The notes: generated by a model not told the origin, from the letters alone. DNA of 64,000 nucleotides from Paracoccaceae bacterium (GCA_004153385.1 SDAL01000003.1:297624-361623); one strand, 5' to 3'; positions 36,503 through 45,631 are shown, numbered from the stretch's first letter. Numbers and translations: made by a program.

Positions 36503-39049
36503 TCAAATCTCCAAAGCGGTAAGCGGCGCCCCGTCAAACCCGACATGCGGGATGACCGACAGGGGCGAAAAGGCGACGGGCTGGCCATCCGACATCAACC
36601 CGTTCGTGAAATCGGCGCTCAGGCGGGTGTGCGCCCCCGCCCAGTCCAGCCGCAAGCGGGCCGCATCGAACTGCGGGGCAAGCGCCGTGGCGCGGGCGCG
36701 GAACGTCGCGAAATCACCATCGGTTGCGGCAGATCCCGCAACCAGAAGCCATCCCGCCTGCGGGTCCATATTGCGCCACTCCTGTCCGGCATAAAGGCCT
36801 GTGGTTAGTGCACGAAGCACCGAAGACGACCAGATCGCGCAATAGCCATCGCCGCTGCGCTGATAAAGCCAGTGCCCGTCTGCATAGCATTCATCCAGCA
36901 CCTCGGCGGCCGCAAAGACATGGGTGAATTTCACCGGATGGTCATGGCGGTCCAGATCATACACGAGTGCTGCCACATGACCCACCTGACACACCCGCGG
37001 GACGATGCCGTTGGCCATCCAGTAAGACGGTCGCCCGCCACCCCAGACCTTCAACTCTCCGGGGTGGCTGACCCATGTGCGTGCCAAAGGATGCGCGCCG
37101 AACTGGATTTCGCTGACATGTTGCTGGTGGCCCCGATCGCCGGTGCGGTGTCCGGTGACAGACGACAGTTGTGTGCTGGGCGTTTTCCACAACACCAGCT
37201 TGGCGTTTTCGTTCAGCCCTTGGGTATAGCGCGCCTCAAGCGTTCTGGCCCCGTCCAGCCGGTGCAGACGCTCGCAGATGGCAGGTGGCACATAGTCCGA
37301 AATCGCAAACAGGGCGGCTGCACGTTCATGGCCCGGGCACCACATCCCCCCGAAGGCCACAGCCGCCACTGCGCCCAGTTCCGTCGCCGGACCAGCAAAC
37401 AGCTCTTTTTCATAGACCCGCCCTTGGGACCCAACCGGCATACCGTCCATCGAATGCATCGCGGTCATCACAAAAATCTTGTCGATCAGTTGGCGGGCGC
37501 GCGTGGCCAAAGCGACGTCGGGGCTGCACGCATGCAAGGTGAACAGCCCCAGAAGATCGATCGGATAATAGCAAGAGGAGTTCCACTCCGCCAAACCGTG
37601 ATCCTCGACAGACTCAAACCAGCGCGAAAGCCGCGCGTGGGCTTGCGCGCGATGCTGCGCACCGGTTTTGCCACTGTTGGGAAAGATTTCTTCGGGGAAC
37701 GTATCGCCCGCAAGATACTGTGCCACATGGAAACACAGCACATGATTTTCACTCCAGAACCACATCACATCGTTGCCCGGCTCGTCCAGCCAGTACCGAA
37801 ACCCCAGTATCGAGGACCGGACCCGTGCCCAAAGCGCCGCGTCCAGCCCCGTGCCTGCATGATCACGCCATGCCCAGATCAACGGCAGCAGCCAGAAATC
37901 GGCACAATCATAGCGGCCGTCTATCCCTTTGAGGGTATGGGTGATGATCGGCTCTATGTCGGAGGCGGGCGCATTTTGTTTGAGCAGCAGCAAACCGCGC
38001 GAGATGGAGCTTCCCGGTTCGGCCGCGATATGCGCGCGTGCGGCGGCCTTGCGGACGTCCAGATCAGGGCCGTCGATGCGGTGATGATCGGCCAGAATGG
38101 TGGTGCCCAACTGCGCCGTCAGGCGCACATCGCCCACCTGCGCAAGAAAGGTCAGCCCGTAGCATCCCGGCGGGATATCGCCCACATCGAACAGCGGATG
38201 AACCTCCTGCGCGGTTGTGACGGTGAACTCCACAGGCGCGGCAAGTGGCAAACGATCCGCCAGCACGTTCATCGTGGAATTGCCATCTGCCGAGCTGCCG
38301 TCATGCAGCGTGATGGCAACGGGGGACTGTGGCGTGTAATCACTGACCACTTCGACCTGACCGTCTTGATGAAACAATCTGGTGGTGCGCAGGCTTTCAA
38401 GCACCCGCGCCGCTTCGCGCAGCGCCTCCGGATCGGCCTGTGCCTGAAGCCCTGCCTGCAAATCATGGCCAGCGACCAGCCCCAGTCTGAAAAAGCAGCT
38501 GGTGTCACGTTCATGCAGATCCTCAAGACGGATGACGATTTCGCAGCCCCCTTCGTGCAGATCCACATCGAACCGCGCCTTATGCGCGATATTGCGATCC
38601 ATCGGTGCATGACATTTGACCAGCACCCCCTCGACCCAGACATGCACGATCCCGCAGGTCTCCACCTCGAATGTCACAGTCTGTGCGACGGGCGATGCGA
38701 TTTGTGCCTTGGCAAAGCGTGCGATCCGCGTGGGCTGGAAACAGAAGGTCGAAAAATCGACCCGCGGATTATCGCCGCCAAAATAGACCTGCGAGAAAGT
38801 ACCCGCCTGCGGGATGACAGGGGCCAGATCGGGCAGCATCGCGCGAAATGCTTCACGGCATGGCAGATCACCGGTGTCCACCCAACCATTGATGAAGCGG
38901 TAATCTACCTGATCGGGGTGCGGGCGCGGCTGGCCTGCAAAGATTTGCGCATCGGCAGGTGTGATCATCCAGCGGTTCAGCGCATCGCCCTGTGCCAACG
39001 GCCACCATGCGACACTTGCGCAGTTTTGCGCAAATTTTTGTTCAGCCAT
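36503..39049 (-). CDS. Large protein of unknown function, probable alpha/alpha-barrel glycan-active enzyme
   Basis: The product is 848 residues with no signal peptide. Residues 1-330 look beta-rich (sugar-binding-like strands such as VTFEVETCGIVHVWVEG). From about 340 to 620 the text is helical, with WSENH (432-436), FPNSGKTGAQHRAQA (456-470) and EWNSSCYY (488-495). These motifs recur in a family of large uncharacterised bacterial proteins. Their position in an alpha/alpha toroid would suit a hydrolase or lyase active site. The gene starts an operon with GH105 and ABC genes, so it probably acts on the imported oligosaccharide. No CAZy family is assigned from the sequence alone. Confidence 0.7.
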   Translation of the reverse strand: MAEQKFAQNCASVAWWPLAQGDALNRWMITPADAQIFAGQPRPHPDQVDYRFINGWVDTGDLPCREAFRAMLPDLAPVIPQAGTFSQVYFGGDNPRVDFSTFCFQPTRIARFAKAQIASPVAQTVTFEVETCGIVHVWVEGVLVKCHAPMDRNIAHKARFDVDLHEGGCEIVIRLEDLHERDTSCFFRLGLVAGHDLQAGLQAQADPEALREAARVLESLRTTRLFHQDGQVEVVSDYTPQSPVAITLHDGSSADGNSTMNVLADRLPLAAPVEFTVTTAQEVHPLFDVGDIPPGCYGLTFLAQVGDVRLTAQLGTTILADHHRIDGPDLDVRKAAARAHIAAEPGSSISRGLLLLKQNAPASDIEPIITHTLKGIDGRYDCADFWLLPLIWAWRDHAGTGLDAALWARVRSSILGFRYWLDEPGNDVMWFWSENHVLCFHVAQYLAGDTFPEEIFPNSGKTGAQHRAQAHARLSRWFESVEDHGLAEWNSSCYYPIDLLGLFTLHACSPDVALATRARQLIDKIFVMTAMHSMDGMPVGSQGRVYEKELFAGPATELGAVAAVAFGGMWCPGHERAAALFAISDYVPPAICERLHRLDGARTLEARYTQGLNENAKLVLWKTPSTQLSSVTGHRTGDRGHQQHVSEIQFGAHPLARTWVSHPGELKVWGGGRPSYWMANGIVPRVCQVGHVAALVYDLDRHDHPVKFTHVFAAAEVLDECYADGHWLYQRSGDGYCAIWSSSVLRALTTGLYAGQEWRNMDPQAGWLLVAGSAATDGDFATFRARATALAPQFDAARLRLDWAGAHTRLSADFTNGLMSDGQPVAFSPLSVIPHVGFDGAPLTALEI
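39025..39034. promoter_or_regulatory. TTTGCGCAAA palindrome, candidate LacI-type operator
   Basis: This perfect 10-bp palindrome lies just inside the 5' end of the 848-residue gene. The TTGCGCAAA core recurs at 39155-39176, so both may bind the LacI protein of the operon. Confidence 0.35.
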
Positions 39050-39154
39050 AAGCTAGGCCCTTCTTTTCTGAAGCATGTAGATCGCAGTATCTGCGAAATA
39101 TATTCTCAACATATGCGTTGACTTGGGCATAGGCTTGCACAATTGTCTAGTCAT

Positions 39155-39176
39155 GTTGCGCAAAAATTTTCGCAAC
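39155..39176. promoter_or_regulatory. Palindrome before the binding-protein gene, candidate LacI operator
   Basis: GTTGCG (39155-39160) and CGCAAC (39171-39176) flank a CAAAAATTTT core. The site abuts the ribosome-binding site (AGGGAGGAA) of the 39190 gene. Together with the site at 39025-39034 it brackets the divergent promoter. Confidence 0.5.
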
Positions 39177-39189
39177 CAGGGAGGAAACC

Positions 39190-40458
39190 ATGTTCAAACT
39201 AGCCACCGCCGCGAGCGTTCTGGCCCTGCTGGGCAGTGCCGCAATGGCAAAAGAGACCATCAGCTTTGCGTTCACCGATGACGATCCGGCCTATATCGAG
39301 CGGATGAGGGAGCTGTTGAAGGAATTCGAGGCCGATAACCCGGACATCGGAGTCGAGTTCATCACGGCGGGGTATTCGCAACTGGTGGAGCAGTTGCCAC
39401 TTCAACTGGCCGTAGGCGAAGGCCCCGACCTTGCCAAAATCGCCGACCACGGGCTGATGCGCTATACGCTGGATCTGCGGCCCTATATGCAAGACCCGGA
39501 CGGGTTCGCGGCCCTTCATGGCAAAACGCTGGACCTGTTGAAAACTGCAGATGCACCGGCAGATAAAATCGGCGGGTTCATGTTGTCTCAAACCCTCAAC
39601 CTGCCGTTTATAAACACAACCTTGTGGCAGCAAGCGGGCGAGCCGATCCCCGAGCAAGGGGCCACATTGTCCGAAATCGTCGAGGCATCGCAACGCGTGG
39701 CCGATGCCACGGGGATCGATATTCCTTTCACCATGGACCGTTCAGGGCACCGCTTTACAGGCCCCGCCTTTTCCTATGGCGGGCATTTCGAAAAAGACGG
39801 CCAGCTGGTTTTCCCCGACGATGCGACCAAAACCTATATCGCCGACCTTTACAGCTGGACCCAAAGCGGCGCGTTTCCCAAGGAAATGTGGGGGGCGGCT
39901 GGCGGATCGCGCTATAAAAACATGGGCGATGAATTTGTAGATGCGAATGTCGCCACCTATTTCGCCGGCAACTGGATGGTCAATCCGTTCCAGCAAAAGA
40001 TCGGGCAGGATTTCGAATGGACCGCACTGGATGCGCCATGCGGCGATGGCGGGTGTGTCCCGATGCCCGGTGGCACATTCTTGGCCGCTTTCAACACCAC
40101 AGACCACCCCGAAGCCGTCGCCAAACTGGTGGAATTTCTGGGCTCCGAAGAGGTGGTTCGCGATCTGGCAGAGCAATTCATCATTATCCCCGGTGCCCAG
40201 ATCACAGATCTGAACTACCAGCTGGATGATGAAAGCGCGGCAAACGCAATGCAGGTCTTTGCGCGCAATACCGACAACGTGACAGACGAAATCCGCGAGT
40301 GGTCGGCCTTCCCCGGTATTCAGGCAGTCCAGTCGCTGATCGTGCAGCGCATGTCCCAGCTGATCGTGGGCGAGATGACGCTGGAGGAAACCTACGACCG
40401 CATGGCCAGTGACACGCAATCCATCAACGCGGAACTGAACTCCGGCAGGGACCAGTAA
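39190..40458 (+). CDS. ABC transporter sugar-binding protein (family 1)
   Basis: The product is 422 residues with a signal peptide (MFKLATAASVLALLGSAAMA). It is a MalE/UgpB-like fold (GEGPDLAKIADHGLMRY, then MWGAAGGSRYKNMG, PMPGGTFLAAFNTT). It is divergent from, and about 140 bp away from, the operon encoding the matching permeases and ATPase. The likely ligand is an oligosaccharide with an unsaturated uronate, inferred from the two GH105 genes. Confidence 0.92.
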   Translation: MFKLATAASVLALLGSAAMAKETISFAFTDDDPAYIERMRELLKEFEADNPDIGVEFITAGYSQLVEQLPLQLAVGEGPDLAKIADHGLMRYTLDLRPYMQDPDGFAALHGKTLDLLKTADAPADKIGGFMLSQTLNLPFINTTLWQQAGEPIPEQGATLSEIVEASQRVADATGIDIPFTMDRSGHRFTGPAFSYGGHFEKDGQLVFPDDATKTYIADLYSWTQSGAFPKEMWGAAGGSRYKNMGDEFVDANVATYFAGNWMVNPFQQKIGQDFEWTALDAPCGDGGCVPMPGGTFLAAFNTTDHPEAVAKLVEFLGSEEVVRDLAEQFIIIPGAQITDLNYQLDDESAANAMQVFARNTDNVTDEIREWSAFPGIQAVQSLIVQRMSQLIVGEMTLEETYDRMASDTQSINAELNSGRDQ

Positions 40459-40465
40459 CCCTTTA

Positions 40466-40524
40466 CCGGTCCGGCGCGCACTCCCCTTGAAGGATGGCCA
40501 GAACGAGGCGGCGCGCCGGGCCGG
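40466..40524. terminator. Long hairpin between convergent genes
   Basis: CCGGTCCGGCGCGC (40466-40479) pairs with GCGCGCCGGGCCGG (40511-40524), 13 of 14 matching. It lies between the binding-protein gene and the convergent iclR, with no T-run. Confidence 0.5.
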
Positions 40525-40540
40525 ACAGGTCCGGCAGACC

Positions 40541-40570
40541 AGTGGCGCGCAGGACAGTGGCGCGCAGGGC
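40541..40570. repeat. Tandem 15-bp repeat
   Basis: AGTGGCGCGCAGGAC (40541-40555) is followed by AGTGGCGCGCAGGGC (40556-40570), differing at one position. It is a short intergenic duplication of unknown meaning. Confidence 0.7.
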
Positions 40571-40660
40571 ATGCACGCCCCCTTGGATCAACATATCCCG
40601 CCTTGCCTCCGGTCCCGATCGTGATGCGACATGATCACGCCGCCTCGGAAAGGGGCAGGC

Positions 40661-41446
40661 TTACGGCTCGAACCCCAGCTTGCGCGACAGATCCTCGCCC
40701 ACCTCGCACAGAAGGTTTGCGTAAGTGTCACGCTTGCTTTCATCAAAACGGAAAAGTGGAAACGACATCGAAATGGCCGCAACCGTTTTACCAAGATGAT
40801 CACGCACCGGCACCGCCATACAGCGCACACCGGCCTCGCTTTCCTCGATCTCCTCGGCATACCCCCGCGCCCTTGTCCGCTCCATCTCGGCGCGCAAAGC
40901 GTCGCGATCGGTGATCGTCTTCGGGGCCTGTGCCACCATATCGATCTGCGCCAGACGCTCTTCGATCTCGTCCAGATCCCGCCATGCCAACAGCGCCTTG
41001 CCCAAAGATGTGGAATGTAACGGATTGCGTTGACCGATTGTGCTTTGCATCGACAGCCCGAAGGTGGAGGCGCGCGCATGCACATAAACCACACAGTTTT
41101 TACGCTCGTCCATCACACCAAGGTTGATCGATTCGCCCGTCGCCTGTGACAAGCGGCCCATACCGCGATCCGCCAACCTCAAAAGGTCATGCTCGGTTTT
41201 CAGCGCCTGCGCACCGACGCTGAACAACTTGAGCGTCAGGCTATACTGCTCCGTCTCGGGATCTTGTGCCACATAATCCAGATCGACCAAGGTTTGCAAA
41301 AGCCGGTGCGTGGTGCTTTTCGACGTCATTGCCCGCTGCGCGATCAATGCCAGCGGAGCCTGGCGCATTTGTGACAGGGTCTCGATCACCGCCACCACCT
41401 TGAGCACAGAGGCAACATTGTCCGTCTTTGATGTCGAGAGAGCCAT
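40661..41446 (-). CDS. IclR-family transcriptional regulator
   Basis: The product is 261 residues. The IclR helix-turn-helix is in residues 15-75 (PLALIAQRAMTSKSTTHRLL) and the effector domain follows (LDEIEERLAQIDMVA, RCMAVPVRDHLGKTVAAISM). It diverges from the second GH105 and the TRAP genes. A perfect 19-bp palindrome lies 17 bp upstream of its start, and a related sequence precedes the GH105 gene. IclR-type KdgR proteins control pectin catabolism elsewhere, and a similar role is inferred here. Confidence 0.92.
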   Translation of the reverse strand: MALSTSKTDNVASVLKVVAVIETLSQMRQAPLALIAQRAMTSKSTTHRLLQTLVDLDYVAQDPETEQYSLTLKLFSVGAQALKTEHDLLRLADRGMGRLSQATGESINLGVMDERKNCVVYVHARASTFGLSMQSTIGQRNPLHSTSLGKALLAWRDLDEIEERLAQIDMVAQAPKTITDRDALRAEMERTRARGYAEEIEESEAGVRCMAVPVRDHLGKTVAAISMSFPLFRFDESKRDTYANLLCEVGEDLSRKLGFEP

Positions 41447-41463
41447 TGCGATATCCTGCTTTT

Positions 41464-41482
41464 TTCAGAATGCCATTCTGAA
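41464..41482. promoter_or_regulatory. Perfect palindrome upstream of iclR
   Basis: TTCAGAATG-C-CATTCTGAA is an exact 19-bp palindrome at the iclR promoter, most likely its autoregulatory operator. Confidence 0.7.
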
Positions 41483-41620
41483 TTTTTATATAGGCCTGTG
41501 TCAAGAAGACGCTGGCGGTACAGAAAAAACTTCGCGCATCTTGTATTACAAGGTATAAATTTGTCAGCTAGATCACGAACTCATCGCTTGATCGGGCAGA
41601 CCGAATGTGCTTCATTAGTT

Positions 41621-41639
41621 TTCGGAACGCCGTTTCATA
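41621..41639. promoter_or_regulatory. Second IclR-like site before the GH105-TRAP genes
   Basis: TTCGGAACGCCGTTTCATA shares the TTC-GAA-GCC-TT core with the palindrome at 41464 but is degenerate in its right arm. It ends 28 bp before the GH105 ATG, a suitable place for repression. Confidence 0.45.
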
Positions 41640-41667
41640 ATTTATAACGGTGAGTGAGGAGACTGAT

Positions 41668-42786
41668 ATGGACCCGTTGCTCCGGCAGCCTGAGCATTTC
41701 ATTTCGCGCGGCGAAACATGCGAACTTATCGACCGGCTGACTGAAAACCTGATTTCGATCACCGACGAGACCGGAGAGTTCCTGCTCCATCTCGAAGACG
41801 GGCGGGTGATTGATACAAAAGGCTGGGCCGGCTGGGAATGGACCCATGGGATCGGCCTTTACGGACTGTTCAAATACTGGCAGCTGACCGGAAACGCGCG
41901 CGCGATGCAGATCATCCGCGATTGGTTCGATGCGCGGCTGGCCGAAGGCACGCCGACCAAAAATATCAATACTGTGGCCCCGTTCCTGACGCTTGCGCAT
42001 CTCTACGAGATTGATCCAAACCCGGTGTGGCGCCCCTATCTGGAACGCTGGGCCGAATGGGTGATGCACGAAATGCCCCGTGTGCGGGACGGTGGTTTGC
42101 AGCACATCGTCTATAACAGCGCGAACCATCAACAGATGTGGGACGACACATTGATGATGAGCGTTATGCCGCTGGCCAAGATCGGGCTGGTTCTGAACCG
42201 CCCCGACTATGTGGAGGAAGCGAAGTTCCAGTTCCTGACACATGCGCAATATCTGATGGATACGCGCAGCGGCCTTTGGTTTCACGGCTGGACATTCGAC
42301 GGCGATCACAACTTTGCCAAGGCCTTGTGGGCGCGTGGAAATTCATGGGTGACGATCGTCATTCCCGAATTTATCGACATGCTTGATCTGCCTGAAAACG
42401 ATCCGGTGCGCCGGCATCTGGTGGCGCTTTTGGAGCGCCAGGCTGCCGCGCTGAAAGATACCCAGCATCAGGACGGCCTATGGCACACGTTGCTGGATGA
42501 TCCGTCAAGCTACCTTGAAGCATCGGCTGCAGCCGGCTTCGGCTATGGACTGAGCAAGGCTGTGCGAATGCGCCTGCTGGGCGAGCAATATCGCGAAACG
42601 GCAGAGCGCGCTGTGCGCGGTGTGATCGACAATATCAGCCCCGATGGCGAATTGCTGAATGTTTCGTTCGGTACGGCCATGGGCGATGATCTTGATTTCT
42701 ACCGTCAGATCAAGCTGACATCCATGCCCTACGGGCAGGCGATGGCCATGTTTTGTCTGGCCGAACATCTGAGGTCGTATCTGTAA
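41668..42786 (+). CDS. GH105 unsaturated glucuronyl/rhamnogalacturonyl hydrolase (second copy)
   Basis: The product is 372 residues, cytoplasmic. It contains WEWTHGIGLYGLFKYW, WDDTL (158-162, catalytic Asp), HGWTFDGDHNFAKALWARGN and PYGQAMAMFCLAEH. The ATG at 41668 has a ribosome-binding site (GAGGAG); the GTG at 41650 is less likely. It is clearly related to, but distinct from, the copy at 35429, so the two may have different linkage preferences. It heads a unit with a TRAP transporter. Confidence 0.92.
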   Translation: MDPLLRQPEHFISRGETCELIDRLTENLISITDETGEFLLHLEDGRVIDTKGWAGWEWTHGIGLYGLFKYWQLTGNARAMQIIRDWFDARLAEGTPTKNINTVAPFLTLAHLYEIDPNPVWRPYLERWAEWVMHEMPRVRDGGLQHIVYNSANHQQMWDDTLMMSVMPLAKIGLVLNRPDYVEEAKFQFLTHAQYLMDTRSGLWFHGWTFDGDHNFAKALWARGNSWVTIVIPEFIDMLDLPENDPVRRHLVALLERQAAALKDTQHQDGLWHTLLDDPSSYLEASAAAGFGYGLSKAVRMRLLGEQYRETAERAVRGVIDNISPDGELLNVSFGTAMGDDLDFYRQIKLTSMPYGQAMAMFCLAEHLRSYL

Positions 42787-42826
42787 CGGTCTTATTTTTA
42801 TAATCCGATCCAAGGGGGGGAAAACC

Positions 42827-43810
42827 ATGAGACGGATCTGCATGATCGCAATGGCCACGCTGTTGGGGAGCACAGCACTGGTACAGGCGGAAACGCTGCG
42901 CTTTGCCTACGCGCAAAACGCAACACCCACGAAAGAGGCCATGGCACGCTTTGCCGAGCTGGTCGATGAAAAAACGGATGGCGATCTGACCGTCCAGTTC
43001 TTCCCAGACAGCCAGCTTGGCGGCGAGCGTGAACTTGTCGAACAAGTACAGGCAGGCTTGTTGGACATGACGAAGGTCTCAAGCGGCCTGATGGAAAGTT
43101 TCGACCCGATCTACGGGACATTCTCGATGCCGTATCTGTTTGATGACACGGACCATTACTATGCCGTTCTGGATGATCCCGAGATTATGACGCCGGTCTA
43201 CGAGTCCACCAAGGAACGCGGCATCGTTGGCCTGACCTATTACGACAGCGGGGCGCGCAGTTTTTACGTGAAAGGCGACCCGATCCTCAAGGTCGAGGAT
43301 CTGGCAGGTAAGAAAATCCGTGTGATGCAAAGCCCGACGTCCATCCGGATGGTGGAGCTGCTGGGCGGCTCGCCTATCGCCATGGGTCAGGACGAAGTTT
43401 ACACCGCCATCCAGCAGGGCATCCTGGACGGCGCTGAAAACAACATCTTTGCCATTACCGTGGCGCGTCACGGCGAGGTGGTCGACAATATGAGCTTTGA
43501 CGAACACACCCGGATTCCGGATGTTGTGCTGATCTCGACGGCGGCGCTGGAGCGGCTGGACGACGATCAACGCAAGGCCGTGCGCGAAGCCGCCGTAGAA
43601 TCGACCGCCTACCACAAGGAATTGTGGGCCGATGCAGTGAACGCCGAACGCGAAAAAGCCAAGGAAGACTTCGGCATCACCTATCACGAGGTCGACAAGG
43701 CCCCGTTCCAGGAGGCCGTGCAGCCGATCTATGATGACCTGTCCGGCGATCAGGCCGAACTGGTTGAAAAGATCCGCGCTAAATCTGCCAATACCGATAA
43801 GGCCCAGTGA
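42827..43810 (+). CDS. dctP: TRAP transporter substrate-binding protein
   Basis: The product is 327 residues with a signal peptide (to LVQA, residue 21). It is DctP-like, with the substrate-carboxylate arginine region QSPTSIRMVELLGGSPIAMG and the block EVYTAIQQGILDGAENN. It captures an organic acid in the periplasm. Next to GH105 a uronate or unsaturated uronate product is likely. It overlaps the next gene by one base (TGATG). Confidence 0.93.
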   Translation: MRRICMIAMATLLGSTALVQAETLRFAYAQNATPTKEAMARFAELVDEKTDGDLTVQFFPDSQLGGERELVEQVQAGLLDMTKVSSGLMESFDPIYGTFSMPYLFDDTDHYYAVLDDPEIMTPVYESTKERGIVGLTYYDSGARSFYVKGDPILKVEDLAGKKIRVMQSPTSIRMVELLGGSPIAMGQDEVYTAIQQGILDGAENNIFAITVARHGEVVDNMSFDEHTRIPDVVLISTAALERLDDDQRKAVREAAVESTAYHKELWADAVNAEREKAKEDFGITYHEVDKAPFQEAVQPIYDDLSGDQAELVEKIRAKSANTDKAQ

Positions 43811-44322
43811 TGACCAAGCTGCGCCGCCTTCTGGACCTGATGCTGGGCGCCGTTCTGGCGTTGCTGCTGGGCGCTATGGTTGTGGTGCTGGCGTGGCAGG
43901 TGATCAGCCGGTATCTTCTATCGGCCCCGTCGGTCTCGTCTGAAGAGATCTTGCGGATGTCTGTGGTGTGGCTGTCCCTTCTGGGGGCGGCCTATTCCTG
44001 CGGCAAGGGCACACATATGTCGATCACCATGCTGCGCGATATGGTGCCGGTCCCTGCACAGCGGTTTCTCGATTTGCTGGTCCCGTTGTCGTTCATCATA
44101 TTCGCGCTTGGGGTCATGATACCGGGCGGGTTGCATGCAATGCAGATCGCCGGGGGGCAGACGACGGCCGTGATCCGGCTTCCGATGGCATGGATCTATG
44201 CCGCCCTGCCCACCAGTGGTGTGCTTATTGCCTGTTATTCGATACTCAATCTGATCGATCTTCTTCGAGACAATCGGGACAAACCCGATATGGAAGAGAA
44301 GCTCGTGGCTGCGGGAGATTAA
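43810..44322 (+). CDS. dctQ: TRAP transporter small permease
   Basis: The product is 170 residues with four membrane segments, typical of DctQ (VSSEEILRMSVVWLSLLGAA, then the MSITML cytoplasmic turn). The start is an ATG inside the TGATG overlap with dctP. It pairs with DctM. Confidence 0.9.
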   Translation: MTKLRRLLDLMLGAVLALLLGAMVVVLAWQVISRYLLSAPSVSSEEILRMSVVWLSLLGAAYSCGKGTHMSITMLRDMVPVPAQRFLDLLVPLSFIIFALGVMIPGGLHAMQIAGGQTTAVIRLPMAWIYAALPTSGVLIACYSILNLIDLLRDNRDKPDMEEKLVAAGD

Positions 44323-44325
44323 GCC

Positions 44326-45624
44326 ATGGCCGGACCTGCCAGCCTTTTACTTATTGCCGTTTTCGGCGTGCTTGCGTTTTTGGGCGCCCCTCTGGCAATC
44401 GCGCTTGTCGCGGCCTCGCTTGCTGCGGTGACGTTGGTTGTGCCGCTGGATATGGCGCTGTTTACAGCCGCACAGAAAATGATGGGCAGCCTTGATAGTT
44501 TCTCGCTCTTGGCTGTGCCGTTTTTCATCCTGTCGGGTGTTATGATGAACTCTGGTGGTGTGGCCAACCGACTGGTGGATTTTGCCAAGCTGGTGGTCGG
44601 GCGCGTACCGGGCTCGCTTGCGCAAACCAATATTGCGGGCAACATGCTGTTCGGTGCGATCAGCGGATCGGCGATTGCGGCCTCGACCTCGATCGGCGGG
44701 GTTCTGGTCCCGATGCAAAAGCGCGAAGGCTATGATCCTGGGTTTGCGGCGGCGATCAACATCGCTTCTGCGCCAACGGGCATGTTGATCCCACCCACGA
44801 CGGCGTTCATCATCTACAGCCTTGTCTCAGGCGGCACATCTATTGCCGCGCTATTCATGGCAGGCGCGGTCGCGGGCGTGCTATGGGGCGCGGGGTTGAT
44901 GGCACTGTCGATCTATATCGCGCACAAGCGCGGCTATGCCGTGGCAGACCGGCCCGATTTACACTCGGCGCTGCGCATCACGCTTGCCGCCATTCCCAGC
45001 CTGCTTTTGATCGTGATCGTCATCGGCGGGATCATGTTGGGGGTCTTCACGGCCGTGGAAGCCTCGGGAATAGCGGTGCTTTATACGATGCTTTTAACCT
45101 TTGTCGTCCACCGTACCGTGCCCGTGACACATCTGCCTAAATTCCTGATCGAAACCGCCCAGATCACCGGCACCATCATGCTACTTCTGGCAGCCTCTGC
45201 CGCGCTCTCGTTTGCGATGGCTTTTACGGGCATTCCGGCAGCGGTCACCGATCTGATCCTGTCGGTGTCCGATAACCCGATCATTATCATGCTGATTATA
45301 AATGTCGCACTGATCGTTGTGGGATGTTTCATGGACATGGGGCCTGCCATCCTGATTTTCACACCGATCATGCTGCCGATTGCGCAGGAAATCGGTGTGG
45401 ACCCTGTGCAATTCGGGGTGATCTTGGTGTTCAATCTGGCCATCGGCACCATTACCCCGCCTGTGGGAACCGGCCTGTTTGTCGGTGCAAGCGTGGCCCA
45501 AGTGCGCCTTGATACCGCCATTCGCGGGCTGGCCCCGTTTTATGTGCTGCTGTTTACGCTGCTGATGTTGATCACCTACTGGCCCGGTCTGACCATGGCC
45601 CTGCCCCGCGCACTCGGGCTGTAG
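44326..45624 (+). CDS. dctM: TRAP transporter large permease
   Basis: The product is 432 residues with about twelve membrane segments. Family blocks are GAISGSAIAASTSIGGVLVP and PVGTGLFVGASVAQV near the C-terminus. It uses a sodium gradient to drive uptake with DctP and DctQ. It is the last gene of the unit. Confidence 0.94.
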   Translation: MAGPASLLLIAVFGVLAFLGAPLAIALVAASLAAVTLVVPLDMALFTAAQKMMGSLDSFSLLAVPFFILSGVMMNSGGVANRLVDFAKLVVGRVPGSLAQTNIAGNMLFGAISGSAIAASTSIGGVLVPMQKREGYDPGFAAAINIASAPTGMLIPPTTAFIIYSLVSGGTSIAALFMAGAVAGVLWGAGLMALSIYIAHKRGYAVADRPDLHSALRITLAAIPSLLLIVIVIGGIMLGVFTAVEASGIAVLYTMLLTFVVHRTVPVTHLPKFLIETAQITGTIMLLLAASAALSFAMAFTGIPAAVTDLILSVSDNPIIIMLIINVALIVVGCFMDMGPAILIFTPIMLPIAQEIGVDPVQFGVILVFNLAIGTITPPVGTGLFVGASVAQVRLDTAIRGLAPFYVLLFTLLMLITYWPGLTMALPRALGL

Positions 45625-45631
45625 TAAAGAC

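Noticed and set aside
36872..39121. 749-codon plus-strand frame
   Set aside because: It is antisense to the 848-residue gene. The minus-strand frame is longer, abuts GH105 without a gap and has coherent motifs.
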